Assembly: GCF_003259155.1 (NCBI RefSeq)
Contig: NZ_QGMQ01000003.1
Coordinates: 248,001 to 312,000 of the forward strand
DNA: 64,000 nt
From: Marinimicrobium alkaliphilum
GTDB taxonomy: Bacteria; Pseudomonadota; Gammaproteobacteria; Pseudomonadales; Cellvibrionaceae
Reading direction: 5' to 3'
Shown: one piece after another, positions 19,704 through 29,239 of the stretch
Numbering within the stretch: position 1 is the first letter of the stretch
How the letters are laid out: each line of letters begins with the position of its first letter
Program-made: the position numbers and the translations under genes
Notes under the pieces: model-generated
Told to the model about the DNA's origin: nothing
Seen by the model: the letters and a program-made list of their open reading frames with translations, nothing else
Database searches by the model: none

Positions 19704-20732
19704 TTAATACACGTCAGTGCGACGCACCACGATCAGGCGGTCGGCGTCGCGGCGCAGCAGGCTTTCCATACTGCGGCGCTGCTCGACCAGCTCCACCTGT
19801 ATTTGCACCAGAAAGTACCCGGTATTGACCGCCAGGCCGTTCAAGTCCGGCGCACTGCCGGCAATAATGCTGCTCCAGGCAAAATTCTCAGCAAACGCCT
19901 GAGGATTCTCGTAAAAGCCTTCAAAAGGCCACTCTTCACGTAACAAACTCACCTGCATGTCGGTGAGCGGCTGCAAAATATCGGCGCTGTTGAGCGTGCG
20001 CATCAAACGCTCGGGCAGGGTGTTGATATTCATCCCCTGGCCGGCAGGCATCACGATCAGGTAGGGCCGCAACAACGCCATGATTTCCGGCTCGAAGTAG
20101 CGCACCAACCGCAGCTCATCGACGCTGGTAAAAGGCGCATTCGCCGCCAAGTAAGGCGGGTCAAGCGACTGATAGTACGCCGACTCCGCACCGCCAAAAC
20201 CGCTCACGTCATCGTCCGGATCCATCCAGTCAACCACCGCTTCGAGCATGGCGATAGCCTCGTCCTCGGCGATGGGCACATCCTCAAAACTCTGCAACAA
20301 CCGAATAAAGCGCCGCTGATCGACACTGAAGCGCTGCGGGTCGTTGTAGGGACGATCCTGGTCCAGCGCGCCCCCGAGATTGTTCAGGTTAAAGCGGCTC
20401 TGAGCGTCTTCAATGGTCGCCATGATCCAGCCACCCTCGACTTCGAACGGCGGCAACGGCTGAGCCCAGGGCTCGTGCAAACCATCGACCTCCGGGTCGA
20501 CATCCCGAAGCATGGTCCGGGCCAGCGTCTCAGCGCCCTGCAAATACACACGGGCCTGCGCGCCGTGCCAGCGCCCTTCGGCACGCGCCAGCCCGAGGCT
20601 GTAGTCCGCCATATAGCGAATCGACAGCGCGGCCACAACCGCGACGATCAGCACGGCCATGATCAATGCCGCACCGCGTTCGCGCCGGGCGTTAGCGAGC
20701 TTGTGCAAATTCAAACAGGCGTCGACTGACAC
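19704..20732 (-). CDS. gspK: Type II secretion minor pseudopilin K
   Basis: About 342 residues. The prepilin N terminus is RRERGAALIMAVLIVAVVAA (cleavage after Gly), lacking the canonical Glu+5 as usual for GspK. A large globular domain follows, including VVDWMDPDDDVSGFGGAESAYY and NINTLPERLMRTLNSADI. The open frame runs to 20792, far inside gspJ; GTG 20732 has GGAGGG five bases upstream and leaves a 41-bp overlap with gspJ. GspK caps the pseudopilus tip with GspI and GspJ. Confidence 0.88.
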   Translation of the reverse strand: MSVDACLNLHKLANARRERGAALIMAVLIVAVVAALSIRYMADYSLGLARAEGRWHGAQARVYLQGAETLARTMLRDVDPEVDGLHEPWAQPLPPFEVEGGWIMATIEDAQSRFNLNNLGGALDQDRPYNDPQRFSVDQRRFIRLLQSFEDVPIAEDEAIAMLEAVVDWMDPDDDVSGFGGAESAYYQSLDPPYLAANAPFTSVDELRLVRYFEPEIMALLRPYLIVMPAGQGMNINTLPERLMRTLNSADILQPLTDMQVSLLREEWPFEGFYENPQAFAENFAWSSIIAGSAPDLNGLAVNTGYFLVQIQVELVEQRRSMESLLRRDADRLIVVRRTDVY

Positions 20733-21393
20733 CACTGCCCTCCAGCTCAATGCGTATTTCCACTGCCACCGGCAACTCCAAGGTGCCCCCAATCTGGTTG
20801 GGATCGGGCCACAATTCGGGCCAGTCGCGGGTGTAGTCCGTGCCTTCTATCGAGCTCAGGCCCCGCTGGGCGGCGATGGCTCCGGACAGAAAGCGCATCT
20901 GTATGTCCTGGATCCCATCGAGCAATTCCTGACGCAGGGCCTGCTCGTCAAAATCGTACTCGTCAAACGGGCGGTTGCGCGCCGGGCGAAAATAGCGCCA
21001 CAAGCGGCCGTCTTCAACCCGGTAGCTCAACTCCTGAATATCGCTGCGCAGCCGCTCCATGGGGTTGATCCAGCCCCGGCGGGTAAAGCGCATCAACAAC
21101 TGACGCTCGTCGGCATTGCCGCGCAGGCTTTCGCCCTGAAACAGAAAGCGCACACCGTCCACACCGGGGCTGGGCTCTGGCGGCAGCGCGTGGCGCAAAT
21201 CCGCGGCGATGATCTGCCAGGTGCGATCCAGGCGGTTGATCTCATCCATCACTTCGGCACTGCGCTCAGCCCCGCCCGCGGCGCCGTGAATCGACTGGTA
21301 GGTGATCGCCGCAATGGCAGCGGTGATCGCAATAGCGACCATCACCTCAAGCAGGGTCAGCCCCTGTTGTCGGCGCCTATTCATCCGTCGCAA
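20692..21393 (-). CDS. gspJ: Type II secretion minor pseudopilin J
   Basis: A 233-residue pseudopilin with prepilin peptidase site QQGLTLLEVMVAIAITAAI (Gly before Leu, Glu+5). The downstream GspJ features include GGAERSAEVMDEINRLDRTW and GWINPMERLRSDIQELSYRV. Starts 17 bp inside gspI. Minor pseudopilin of the tip complex. Confidence 0.92.
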   Translation of the reverse strand: MRRMNRRRQQGLTLLEVMVAIAITAAIAAITYQSIHGAAGGAERSAEVMDEINRLDRTWQIIAADLRHALPPEPSPGVDGVRFLFQGESLRGNADERQLLMRFTRRGWINPMERLRSDIQELSYRVEDGRLWRYFRPARNRPFDEYDFDEQALRQELLDGIQDIQMRFLSGAIAAQRGLSSIEGTDYTRDWPELWPDPNQIGGTLELPVAVEIRIELEGSGVSRRLFEFAQAR

Positions 21394-21760
21394 ACCCCAC
21401 CAGTACAGCCAGGGTGTCGTCGCGACTCTGGCCCGGGGTCACCCGAATTTCCAGACGACGGAACCCGGGGATGTCCGTGACCTCAGTGGTCAATTCCCAA
21501 AACCATTCCTGCTCGGCAAGCGTCACCGTGCCACTGTCCGTATCCGGCACCCGGTACTCACTGCTGATGCGCTGCTTCAGGTTGAGCCGCGCCAGCTCGT
21601 TTTCTGCCACCCAGTGGGCGTAGGTACGCTCGCGAATGGCACCGGCGCCGTCGAGCTGGGCCATGATCAGCCCGAGCATGGCCGGAAGTGCCACCGCCAC
21701 GATGGTCAAAGCCACCATGACTTCAATCAAGGTAAAACCGCGCGTGCGCCCCCGGATCAT
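21377..21760 (-). CDS. gspI: Type II secretion minor pseudopilin I
   Basis: A 127-residue pseudopilin with RGFTLIEVMVALTIVAVALP (Gly before Phe, Glu+5) and the GspI signature YAHWVAENELARLNL. The ATG overlaps the gspH stop by 4 nt. It nucleates the pseudopilus tip with J and K. Confidence 0.92.
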   Translation of the reverse strand: MIRGRTRGFTLIEVMVALTIVAVALPAMLGLIMAQLDGAGAIRERTYAHWVAENELARLNLKQRISSEYRVPDTDSGTVTLAEQEWFWELTTEVTDIPGFRRLEIRVTPGQSRDDTLAVLVGFATDE

Positions 21761-22356
21761 CGCCGACGCCTCTCGCCGTGCTCCAACTCTTCCTCGCGGT
21801 TGAGCCAGCGCACATCACTGACCATATCCACCTGCAACCGCTGTACGCCGTCCGTGTCAAAGCTGCCACGTTCGGACAAGGCAATCTCAAAGGGCGTCGA
21901 CTCGCCGCTGGGATAGAACACCAGCACCGGTTTGGGCGAGGTGCGTTCCCGGTCGTGCCGGTAGGGCTCACCCTCGACGATCATCTCCACCTCGAGGCGC
22001 TCCGACAGGCAGCGCTGGCTTAAATGGCTGGAGCTGTCCTCCCAGACACCGTCCCGGTAGCGGCGCCAGTCATAACACCAGCGTTCGTGCGGTTGACCGG
22101 CGACCGCTTGAGGCACAATAAAAAAACCGATCACTTCACTGTTGAGCACTGACTGCTCGGCGACAAAACGCGCCTGCCGCAAAAAGTGCTCGGACTCGTC
22201 GCGAATCAGGGACTCTCCGTCGTCGCGACCGACGGCAAAGGAAACCATACCTATGGCCATGCCGACAATAAAGAGCACCACCAACAGCTCTATCAGGGTA
22301 AAACCCCGCTGCTGGTGACCGCCCGCGCTGAATTTATTCAAACTGCTCAAGATCAT
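21757..22356 (-). CDS. gspH: Type II secretion minor pseudopilin H
   Basis: A 199-residue pseudopilin with QQRGFTLIELLVVLFIVGMA near residues 15-34 (Gly before Phe, Glu+5). FLRQARFVAEQSVLNSEVIG and ELEHGERRRR at the end fit GspH. Although the frame is open to 22743, that part lies antiparallel to nothing useful and inside gspG in another frame. ATG 22356 is the sensible start, 23 bp inside the gspG 3' end. Confidence 0.88.
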   Translation of the reverse strand: MILSSLNKFSAGGHQQRGFTLIELLVVLFIVGMAIGMVSFAVGRDDGESLIRDESEHFLRQARFVAEQSVLNSEVIGFFIVPQAVAGQPHERWCYDWRRYRDGVWEDSSSHLSQRCLSERLEVEMIVEGEPYRHDRERTSPKPVLVFYPSGESTPFEIALSERGSFDTDGVQRLQVDMVSDVRWLNREEELEHGERRRR

Positions 22357-22789
22357 CCCAGACACTGATATCCGCGTTCTGCCCGTCGCCACCCGGTGTG
22401 CCGTCGGCACCCAGGGTGTAGATGTCGTACTCGCGATCTCCGGCTGGGCTCTCATAACCGTAGGGGTTACCCCAAGGGTCGCGCGGGAGCGAATCCAGGT
22501 AACCGCCGCGGCGCCAGTTGCGCGGCACCGGTTCGCTGGTGGGGCGCGAAACCAGGGCTTCCAGACCCTGCTGACTGTTCGGATACATGTAGTTGTCGAG
22601 CCGGTACAGCTTGAGCGCCGTCTGAATCGAGTTGAAGTCGGCCTCCACTTTCTGGATCCGGGCGCTGTCGGCCCGATCCATGACGTTGGGCGCAACGATG
22701 CTGACCAGCAACCCGATGATGACCAGCACCACCAGGATTTCAATCAGACTGAAGCCGCGCTGACGCGCGTGAGCAATAGTGTGTGTCAT
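22334..22789 (-). CDS. gspG: Type II secretion major pseudopilin G
   Basis: A 151-residue major pseudopilin. The processing site is RQRGFSLIEILVVLVIIGLL; IQTALKLYRLDNYMYPNSQQ and the C-terminal calcium-site region GDREYDIYTLGADGTPGGDG are highly characteristic. The start is ATG 22789 behind GGAGACAGAGAC, not the 22828 frame opening. It builds the pseudopilus shaft after cleavage by a prepilin peptidase, which is not encoded in this window. Confidence 0.95.
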   Translation of the reverse strand: MTHTIAHARQRGFSLIEILVVLVIIGLLVSIVAPNVMDRADSARIQKVEADFNSIQTALKLYRLDNYMYPNSQQGLEALVSRPTSEPVPRNWRRGGYLDSLPRDPWGNPYGYESPAGDREYDIYTLGADGTPGGDGQNADISVWDDLEQFE

Positions 22790-22840
22790 GTCTCTGTCTC
22801 CTGCCCGCCGTCGGATTGGCGGATACACGTTTTACGGTTA

Positions 22841-24079
22841 TTAAATAAGGGTGTTCATTTCAAAAATCGGCATCAGGATCGCCAGTACAATCAAGCCCAC
22901 AGCCCCCCCCATAAAAACCACGGTAAGGGGTTCGAGCAGGCCCATGGCGACACCGAGCATCATTTCCAGCTCCCGCTCCTGATCCTCCGCAGCATTTTCC
23001 AGCTGCTCGGGCAGGGTGCCATTGGACTCACCGCTGGAGACCAGTTGCACCAACAGCGGCGGAAAACCGCCAACATTGTTCATGGCCTTATGCAAACTGG
23101 TACCTTCATGCACAGCCTCAGCTACCTCCTGGACATTTTCCTGGAGGATCTTGTTCGTCATTACCTGCCCGGCAATATTCAGGGCCTGGAGCAGCGGTAC
23201 ACCGCTATTGGTGAGCAGCCCCAGCGTCGACGCAAAGCGCGAGCTGTTGATCTGCCGCACCAGATTACCCATCACCGGTAATTTCAGTTGCCAGGCGTGC
23301 CAGGTGCGCAGTCGCTTGGGCGCGCGCAACAGACGTTTTACGCCCCAGACTGCGCCAATGATGGCGATCAATACATAGACCCCGTAGCCCACCACAAAGT
23401 CACTGGTGGCGATCAGCATCCGGGTCAGCAGCGGCAACTGGGTTTCCTGATGCTGGAAGATCCCGATCAGGTCGGGCACCACAAAGGCCATCAGGGCGAC
23501 AATCACCAACAGGGCAAAGGTCAGCAGCACCGCCGGATAAATGGTGGCGGAGCGCAGTTTGGACTGAATGATCTGGCTCTTCTGGGTGTACTCGGCCAGA
23601 CGCTCGAGCACCGGTCCGAGATAGCCGGAGCTTTCACCGGCGCGCACCATGGCCCGATACATGTCGTTAAAGGCACCGGGATTCTCGTTAAGCGCCTGGG
23701 CCAGACTGAAGCCTTCGAGTACCTTGGCGCGCACCTGCAACAAAATGCGCTCGTTGTTGGGCTTTTGCTGCTGGCGTGCTGTGGCCTGCAGGGCTTCGTC
23801 CAGAGGCAGACCCGACTTGACCAGCGACGCCAGCTGGCGCGTCATCAGACTCAAGTCTTTGGCGTTGATTTTGGTACGCACGCCCCGACGAAACAGCTTC
23901 AGATCAAAGCCCTGGCTGGGTTTGTCCGCACGCGCGCCGGCGCTGGCGCTTTCCACGTCCAACGGTTTGAGCTTTTTGGCCCGCAATTGCGTGCGCACCT
24001 GGCGCTCGGAATCGCCCTCAAGGATGCCCTTGACGGTTTTTCCGGCTTCGTTCAGCGCACGATAACTGTAGGCACCCAT
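22841..24079 (-). CDS. gspF: Type II secretion inner-membrane platform protein F
   Basis: A 412-residue protein with two repeated cytoplasmic GspF domains (about 75-195 and 280-400) and three hydrophobic segments near 175-200, 225-245 and 380-400. SLMTRQLASLVKSGLPLDEA and FASTLGLLTNSGVPLLQALN are the paired signatures. It couples the GspE ATPase to pseudopilus assembly. Starts 22 nt after gspE. Confidence 0.94.
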   Translation of the reverse strand: MGAYSYRALNEAGKTVKGILEGDSERQVRTQLRAKKLKPLDVESASAGARADKPSQGFDLKLFRRGVRTKINAKDLSLMTRQLASLVKSGLPLDEALQATARQQQKPNNERILLQVRAKVLEGFSLAQALNENPGAFNDMYRAMVRAGESSGYLGPVLERLAEYTQKSQIIQSKLRSATIYPAVLLTFALLVIVALMAFVVPDLIGIFQHQETQLPLLTRMLIATSDFVVGYGVYVLIAIIGAVWGVKRLLRAPKRLRTWHAWQLKLPVMGNLVRQINSSRFASTLGLLTNSGVPLLQALNIAGQVMTNKILQENVQEVAEAVHEGTSLHKAMNNVGGFPPLLVQLVSSGESNGTLPEQLENAAEDQERELEMMLGVAMGLLEPLTVVFMGGAVGLIVLAILMPIFEMNTLI

Positions 24080-24101
24080 GGACTTATCTCACCTGCTTTC
24101 G

Positions 24102-25673
24102 TTACCCCTGGGTGGTGACCCGGAGAACTTCTTCGATACTGGTAATGCCATCGATCACGCACTGGCGGCCGTCGTCCATCATCGACGGGCTGTGTTTGCG
24201 TGCCTCGGCCAACAACGCCTGCTCGCCCGCGCCCTCGTGGATCAGATGACGCAGGCGCTCGTTAATTTCGATCAGCTCGTAAATCCCCTTACGCCCGCGA
24301 TAGCCCATCTGATTGCACTGCTTGCAACCCACCGCGCGATAGGCCGGGACAGCGTCAGGCAAGCCCATCAGCTCACGCTCCGACTCACTCGGCTGATACT
24401 CCTCTTTGCAATGGTTACACAGCAGACGCACCAGGCGCTGTGCCATGACCACCTCCAGACTGGAAGACAACAGGAAGGGCTCGACGCCCATATCCTTGAG
24501 GCGCATGACCGCGCCAATCGCGGTATTGGTGTGCAGGGTAGAGAGCACCAGGTGCCCGGTCAGTGAAGACTGAATGGCAATCTCGGCGGTTTCCGCGTCG
24601 CGGATCTCACCCACCATCACCACGTCCGGGTCTTGCCGCAGGATAGCGCGCAGCCCCCGGGCGAAAGTCATGTCGACCTTGGTGTTGACCTGGGTCTGGC
24701 CGATGCCCGGGAGCAGGTACTCGACCGGGTCTTCGATGGTCAGAATGTTGCGCTCACGGCTGTTGATATGACTCAGCCCCGCATACAGAGTGGTGGTTTT
24801 ACCTGAGCCGGTGGGGCCGGTCACCAGAATGATGCCGTGGGGCTTGTGCAGCGCACCGGAGAATTTTTTGTAGACATGCTCGGGCATGGTCAACTGTTCA
24901 AGGCTGAGCTGCCCGGCGGCCTGGTCAAGCAGACGCAGTACGATCCGCTCGCCAAAGGCCGAGGGAATGGTCGAGACCCGAATATCCACTGCGTGACCCG
25001 CCAGGCGCACAGTAATACGGCCGTCCTGGGGGATGCGTTTCTCGGCAATGTCCAAACGCGCCATGACCTTGAGGCGCGACACCAGCACGGGTGCCAGCTC
25101 GGCCTTGGGCGAGAGCACTTCGCTCAGGACACCGTCGATACGAAAGCGCACCGAGACCCGATCTTCGAACGGCTCCAGGTGAATATCCGACGCTTTTTCA
25201 CGCACGGCTTGCGACAGAATGGCGTTGATCAATCGGATAATGGGTGCGTCGTCGTTCCCGGCGAGCAGGTCGGTGCGCTCGGCCAGGTCGTCGGCCATGG
25301 AAGAGAGGTCAAACTCGTTACCCAGGTCCTCGGCCGCACGCTGCGCCGCACCATCACCGCTTTGATATTCCTTGGTCAGGCGCTTTTGAAAGTCTTCAGC
25401 GCTGATTTCACGTAAGGCAACGCCTTCGCCAAGGTAGCGCTGCAACTCCAGCAGGGCCGCAAAATCCAATCCGGGACGATAGAGCAGGGTGCGCGAAGCC
25501 TCGGGATCGAGCATTACGCCGTGGGTCTGGGCAAAGCTGAACGGCAGACGCACCTGTTCCTCGCCCTCGGCGCTGGCGGCGAGGTGCTCCTCTTCTTCGG
25601 GTACGGCCCCGGGCGCGTCCCCCAGAAGGGGCTCATCGCCCGGCTCTAACATTGGATCAGCATTCACCATCAT
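24102..25673 (-). CDS. gspE: Type II secretion ATPase E
   Basis: A 523-residue hexameric ATPase. N-terminal GspL-binding region, Walker A GPTGSGKTTTL, Asp box and Walker B (RAILRQDPDVVMVGEIRDAE), His box (LVLSTLHTNTAIGAVMRL) and the tetracysteine zinc site (CNHC and CKQC, near 410 and 440). All catalytic elements are intact. It powers the pseudopilus. Two adjacent ATG codons (25673 and 25670) can start it. Confidence 0.95.
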   Translation of the reverse strand: MMVNADPMLEPGDEPLLGDAPGAVPEEEEHLAASAEGEEQVRLPFSFAQTHGVMLDPEASRTLLYRPGLDFAALLELQRYLGEGVALREISAEDFQKRLTKEYQSGDGAAQRAAEDLGNEFDLSSMADDLAERTDLLAGNDDAPIIRLINAILSQAVREKASDIHLEPFEDRVSVRFRIDGVLSEVLSPKAELAPVLVSRLKVMARLDIAEKRIPQDGRITVRLAGHAVDIRVSTIPSAFGERIVLRLLDQAAGQLSLEQLTMPEHVYKKFSGALHKPHGIILVTGPTGSGKTTTLYAGLSHINSRERNILTIEDPVEYLLPGIGQTQVNTKVDMTFARGLRAILRQDPDVVMVGEIRDAETAEIAIQSSLTGHLVLSTLHTNTAIGAVMRLKDMGVEPFLLSSSLEVVMAQRLVRLLCNHCKEEYQPSESERELMGLPDAVPAYRAVGCKQCNQMGYRGRKGIYELIEINERLRHLIHEGAGEQALLAEARKHSPSMMDDGRQCVIDGITSIEEVLRVTTQG

Positions 25674-25706
25674 TCTCCGTCATCCGGCCCGCGCCGGATG
25701 CCCTGT

Positions 25707-27689
25707 TTAATCGTCGGACTCTTGCTCAAGTTCTTCCACAGCTTCTTCCATCTGTGCAGGCGCCTCGCGCAGGAACTCTTCCCACTCCGGCAGCACCGGC
25801 ATATCCCGACGGTTGACCATGATGCCCGGGGTACTGCGTCGGCGCTCGATCTGCTGATCGCGAATCACCCGGTATTTCTCCGCGGTGGCACCGGTGAGCA
25901 TGCGCTCGTCGCGCACCACCGTGGCCCGGATAAACACCAGCAGGTTGGTCTTGCGCACAGTGGAACTCTGGCTGCGGAACAGGTGGCCGAGCACTGGAAT
26001 ACTGCCGAGAATGGGCACACGCTGCTCTGAAGTCTGGACGTCATCCTGAATCAGACCACCGAGCACCACGGTTTCACCGTCTTCGGCCAGAATCTGGGTG
26101 TTGATGTTGCGCTGGTTGGTAATCGGGCCGGTCTGGCTGCTGATGCTCGACAGGCTGGACACTTCCTGGGCGATCTCCAGCACCACACTGTCACCTTCGT
26201 TAATGTGTGGTGTCACTTCCAGAAGGATGCCCACATCGCGGCGCTCAATGGTCTGGAAAGGGTTCTGCGGGCTTGAGCCACCACCGCCGCCAAAGCCGGA
26301 GAAGGAGCCTGTCACGAAGGGCACGTTCTGACCCACGGAGATGGACGCGGTGTGGTTATCCGTGGTGAGCAGATTGGGCGTAGAGAGGATATTAGTGGCG
26401 CTGCTTTCTTGCAGCATGCGCAGTATTCCAAGGAAGTCGGTGCGCTCGCCCAGACGACCAACGCCGAAGGTTTGCCCCCCGGCCTGGGACAGGCCCTGAG
26501 CCAGGCCCAGAAGCGCCGCATCGCGCTGATCCTGACTGCCCGACAAGGTCCCCAGTGCTGAGCCACCGATACCGGCCAGGGTACCATCGCCATCGGTAGA
26601 GGCACCGAAACCGTAATCGTTGTCCCGGTACATCCACTGGAAGCCCAACTCGCGGCCACCGGTATCCTCTATTTCAACAATGATCGCTTCCACCAGCACC
26701 TGAGCACGGCGGATATCCAGACTGTCGATCACCACCAGCAGGGTTTCCATGATATCCGGGCCGGCAGTAATCAGAATGGCATTGGTATCGACGTCGGCCT
26801 GAACACTGGCCTTGGCGTTGTCGCCGTTAACCTGTGCCAGATCCTGCACAACCCCGCTCAGGACCTGAGCCACTTGTTCGGCTTTGGCATAGCGCAGGTA
26901 AATCACGCGCACATTGCTGTCGGCCGCCTGCGGGCGGTCGACACGCTCAACCAGCGCGCGAATGCGTGAACGCTGCATATCACTACCGTGCACCAGGATG
27001 GAGTTGGTGCGCTCGTCGGGTACCAGAGTCAATTGAGGCTGTGCGGTACTGCCGTCGGCGTCGCGGCGTTGAATCTGGTTGAGCAGATTCACCACATCCG
27101 CAGCTGCGGCATAGCGCAGGTCGAGCACGTCGGTATCGGCCGCTTTCTCGGTATCAATACGTTCGAGAATATTCAGAATCCGGCGGATATTGGAACGGGT
27201 ATCGGTGATGATGATGGCATTGCTGGGGTCGTAGGCCGACAGGTGGCCGTGCTGGGGTACCAGCGGGCGCAGGGTCGGCAGTACCTTCGCAGCACTGGTA
27301 TGTTGCAGCTGTACGACCTGGGTGATGTAGGTGTCGTCGCCATCACGACCCTCCTGGGTGGAGGGCACTGGCAACGAGCGGGCATCCCGGTTGGGTACCA
27401 CCCGCACCAGATTGCCACTCTCTACAGCGGTGAAGCCGTGTACGTCGAGCACCGACAGAAACAGGGCATACAGCTCCTCCGTGGAGACCGGTTCGGCCGA
27501 GACCACCTTCACCTGGCCCCGCACCTTCGGGTCAATCACGATGGTTTTACCCGTGGCATCGGCCACAAACAGGATCACCTCCTGAATATCGCTGTCCCTG
27601 AAGTTGACCGTCCAGGGCTCGGCAAAAGCCGTGGCGCTGAGCAGCAGGGCCCCCAACAGGACCGGCAAACGTTTGATACAGGCTTTCAC
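25707..27689 (-). CDS. gspD: Type II secretion secretin D
   Basis: A 660-residue outer-membrane secretin with a cleavable signal peptide (MKACIKRLPVLLGALLLSAT). N0 domain (WTVNFRDSDIQEVILFVADA), N1-N3 domains with the repeated NAIIITDTRSNIRRILNILE-type pattern, the secretin core (VGQNVPFVTGSFSGFGGGGG) and the C-terminal S domain. No lipobox is present. It forms the outer-membrane exit channel for folded exoproteins, likely including the alpha-amylase at 47211-48980. Confidence 0.95.
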   Translation of the reverse strand: MKACIKRLPVLLGALLLSATAFAEPWTVNFRDSDIQEVILFVADATGKTIVIDPKVRGQVKVVSAEPVSTEELYALFLSVLDVHGFTAVESGNLVRVVPNRDARSLPVPSTQEGRDGDDTYITQVVQLQHTSAAKVLPTLRPLVPQHGHLSAYDPSNAIIITDTRSNIRRILNILERIDTEKAADTDVLDLRYAAAADVVNLLNQIQRRDADGSTAQPQLTLVPDERTNSILVHGSDMQRSRIRALVERVDRPQAADSNVRVIYLRYAKAEQVAQVLSGVVQDLAQVNGDNAKASVQADVDTNAILITAGPDIMETLLVVIDSLDIRRAQVLVEAIIVEIEDTGGRELGFQWMYRDNDYGFGASTDGDGTLAGIGGSALGTLSGSQDQRDAALLGLAQGLSQAGGQTFGVGRLGERTDFLGILRMLQESSATNILSTPNLLTTDNHTASISVGQNVPFVTGSFSGFGGGGGSSPQNPFQTIERRDVGILLEVTPHINEGDSVVLEIAQEVSSLSSISSQTGPITNQRNINTQILAEDGETVVLGGLIQDDVQTSEQRVPILGSIPVLGHLFRSQSSTVRKTNLLVFIRATVVRDERMLTGATAEKYRVIRDQQIERRRSTPGIMVNRRDMPVLPEWEEFLREAPAQMEEAVEELEQESDD

Positions 27690-27777
27690 TACATACCCTC
27701 TTCATGCGCTGAGCGGGCACTGTCAGTGCCCGTTGATTATGTTCGTGGCAGCGTTGACCAGCGGTCACGCGCCCGGG

Positions 27778-28869
27778 TTATTGCAATACGATATCGATAG
27801 ACATCTGGTCGCCGCCACGGCGAATATCCAGGGTCGCGGAAGTCGCATCGTTCATATCACGTGAGATTTCCATAATGCGCCCCGCGCTGTCTAGCGGCAC
27901 ACCGTTGACCGCCGTCACAATATCGTCGGACTGCAGGCCGAGCGATTCAAACAGCTCGGCGTTGCGTCCCGGGCGAATGCGATAGCCAACAATCTGACCG
28001 CCCTCTCGGTGAATACTCATGGAGACCACGTCGGTGAGCGACTGTCCGGCGGCCGAGGCAAGCTCATCGGCCGATACCGACACCTCCGTTGGCTCCTCTT
28101 CCGGCCCCATCGCGGCCTGATCCTCTTCTACACTATCGTCGACGTAGGGCTCATCAAGCTGCTCATCATCACCCTCCCAGGCGCGACTGGCGGCGGGCAA
28201 ATCGGCCGGCAGACGGGCGTCGCGCCGGGCAAAATCACCCTCGGTGAACAGCCAGAGCGACTCGTACCGGCCGTTATTGTCCAGAATCACCCGCCGCGCC
28301 AACACCTTCGCCAAGGTCACATTCCGCCCCACGGGTAGCTCGTCGCCAACCCGGTAAATCGCCTGACTCGAGCCTCGGGCAATAATCGCCGCCGCCGACG
28401 CGTCGTCGCCACTGCCAAACGCGCCGTGCAATTTCAGATTGAGCTCAGTATCGACAGCGTCGTCTTCGATGCCTGGGGCATGGGCCTGCTGTCGGGCAGC
28501 TTCCTCTTCTTCCTGGGCTGCAATGGCCGCCTCATCGGCGCGCCCGAAAATCTGTAAATTCTTGATCCGGTCAATATCCACAGGAGCGCTGGCGACCCCG
28601 CCGCGATCCGTTGCCAGGGCGTTGGCTGAGACGCTGGCCTGAGGCAGTTCCGGTACCGGCACCACCAGCCAAAACAGCCGCGCCAGGCTGTGACTGAGCC
28701 AGAGTACCAACAGGAAAATGATCAGAAAACGCCAAACACCCACAGGCACCCGGGCGAGCGCCGCGCCGACGCGCTGGGCCATCTGCTCCAGGCGCTCAGC
28801 GCGCAGATCGAGCGCCTTGGCCCCCAGGGCAGGTTTGTTCTGTTCGTGTGTGTTTGCCAATGACTTCAC
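27778..28869 (-). CDS. gspC: Type II secretion protein C
   Basis: About 363 residues. The cytoplasmic N terminus is followed by one transmembrane helix (FLIIFLLVLWLSHSLARLFW, about 48-67), an HR domain (LKLHGAFGSGDDASAAAIIA), an acidic linker rich in Glu and Asp, and a C-terminal PDZ-like domain (LGLQSDDIVTAVNGVPLDSA). GspC links the secretin to the inner-membrane platform. The start is uncertain: GTG 28869 has no strong ribosome site, and a TTG at 28860 is also possible. First gene of the operon. Confidence 0.88.
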   Translation of the reverse strand: MKSLANTHEQNKPALGAKALDLRAERLEQMAQRVGAALARVPVGVWRFLIIFLLVLWLSHSLARLFWLVVPVPELPQASVSANALATDRGGVASAPVDIDRIKNLQIFGRADEAAIAAQEEEEAARQQAHAPGIEDDAVDTELNLKLHGAFGSGDDASAAAIIARGSSQAIYRVGDELPVGRNVTLAKVLARRVILDNNGRYESLWLFTEGDFARRDARLPADLPAASRAWEGDDEQLDEPYVDDSVEEDQAAMGPEEEPTEVSVSADELASAAGQSLTDVVSMSIHREGGQIVGYRIRPGRNAELFESLGLQSDDIVTAVNGVPLDSAGRIMEISRDMNDATSATLDIRRGGDQMSIDIVLQ

Positions 28870-28954
28870 CCAACTACGGCCGACGGTGACCCGATCACCT
28901 GAAAGACTGAGAACACGTGGCCCACAGAGGCCCGCTGTTATTATCGGACGCCGG

Positions 28955-28963
28955 ATTGTAACA
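28955..28963 (-). promoter_or_regulatory. Extended -10 promoter candidate for the gsp operon
   Basis: On the minus strand TGT followed by TACAAT (28960-28955) gives an extended -10 (TGN-TACAAT). It lies about 86 bp before the gspC start. No clear -35 precedes it at 17 bp, which is common for extended -10 promoters. Confidence 0.4.
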
Positions 28964-29098
28964 CCAAGTCTACGCCAAAAGCGAAAGCCTGGAAGCCCCT
29001 GATAACGCACCCTGGCGCATTTTTACGCCAAGCCACGGCATTGTGACCATCGGCATCGGCATTTAATTCCCCGGGGGCGCAGCAGAACGAGAAAGAAG

Positions 29099-29115
29099 GC
29101 CCCCACAGAGGGGGC
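29099..29115 (-). terminator. Probable terminator of the alpha/beta hydrolase gene
   Basis: Read on the minus strand, GCCCCC pairs with GGGGGC around TCTGT and is followed by the pyrimidine-rich CTTCTTTCTCGTT. It lies about 125 nt after the hydrolase stop. Confidence 0.5.
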
Positions 29116-29239
29116 ATCGAAGGAAGGAGTCGGTCAGACGCGGGCTTAATTCCTGCGCCCGGTTCCAGCCCGGTCATCGGCCGGCATGGGGTACCGACCG
29201 AAGACCTGTTCAGCATACCCAAGTGCCCCAGGCTCGCCA

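Larger units (their letters stand above)
28870..29239. other. Intergenic region before gspC
   Basis: This 370-bp gap holds a likely extended -10 promoter for gspC and a hairpin that probably ends the alpha/beta hydrolase transcript. Open frames here on the minus strand have no ribosome site and no family resemblance. Confidence 0.55.

Noticed and set aside
22357-22743. N-terminal extension of gspH
   Set aside because: It is the wrong-frame reading of gspG; the prepilin site is 15 residues after ATG 22356.
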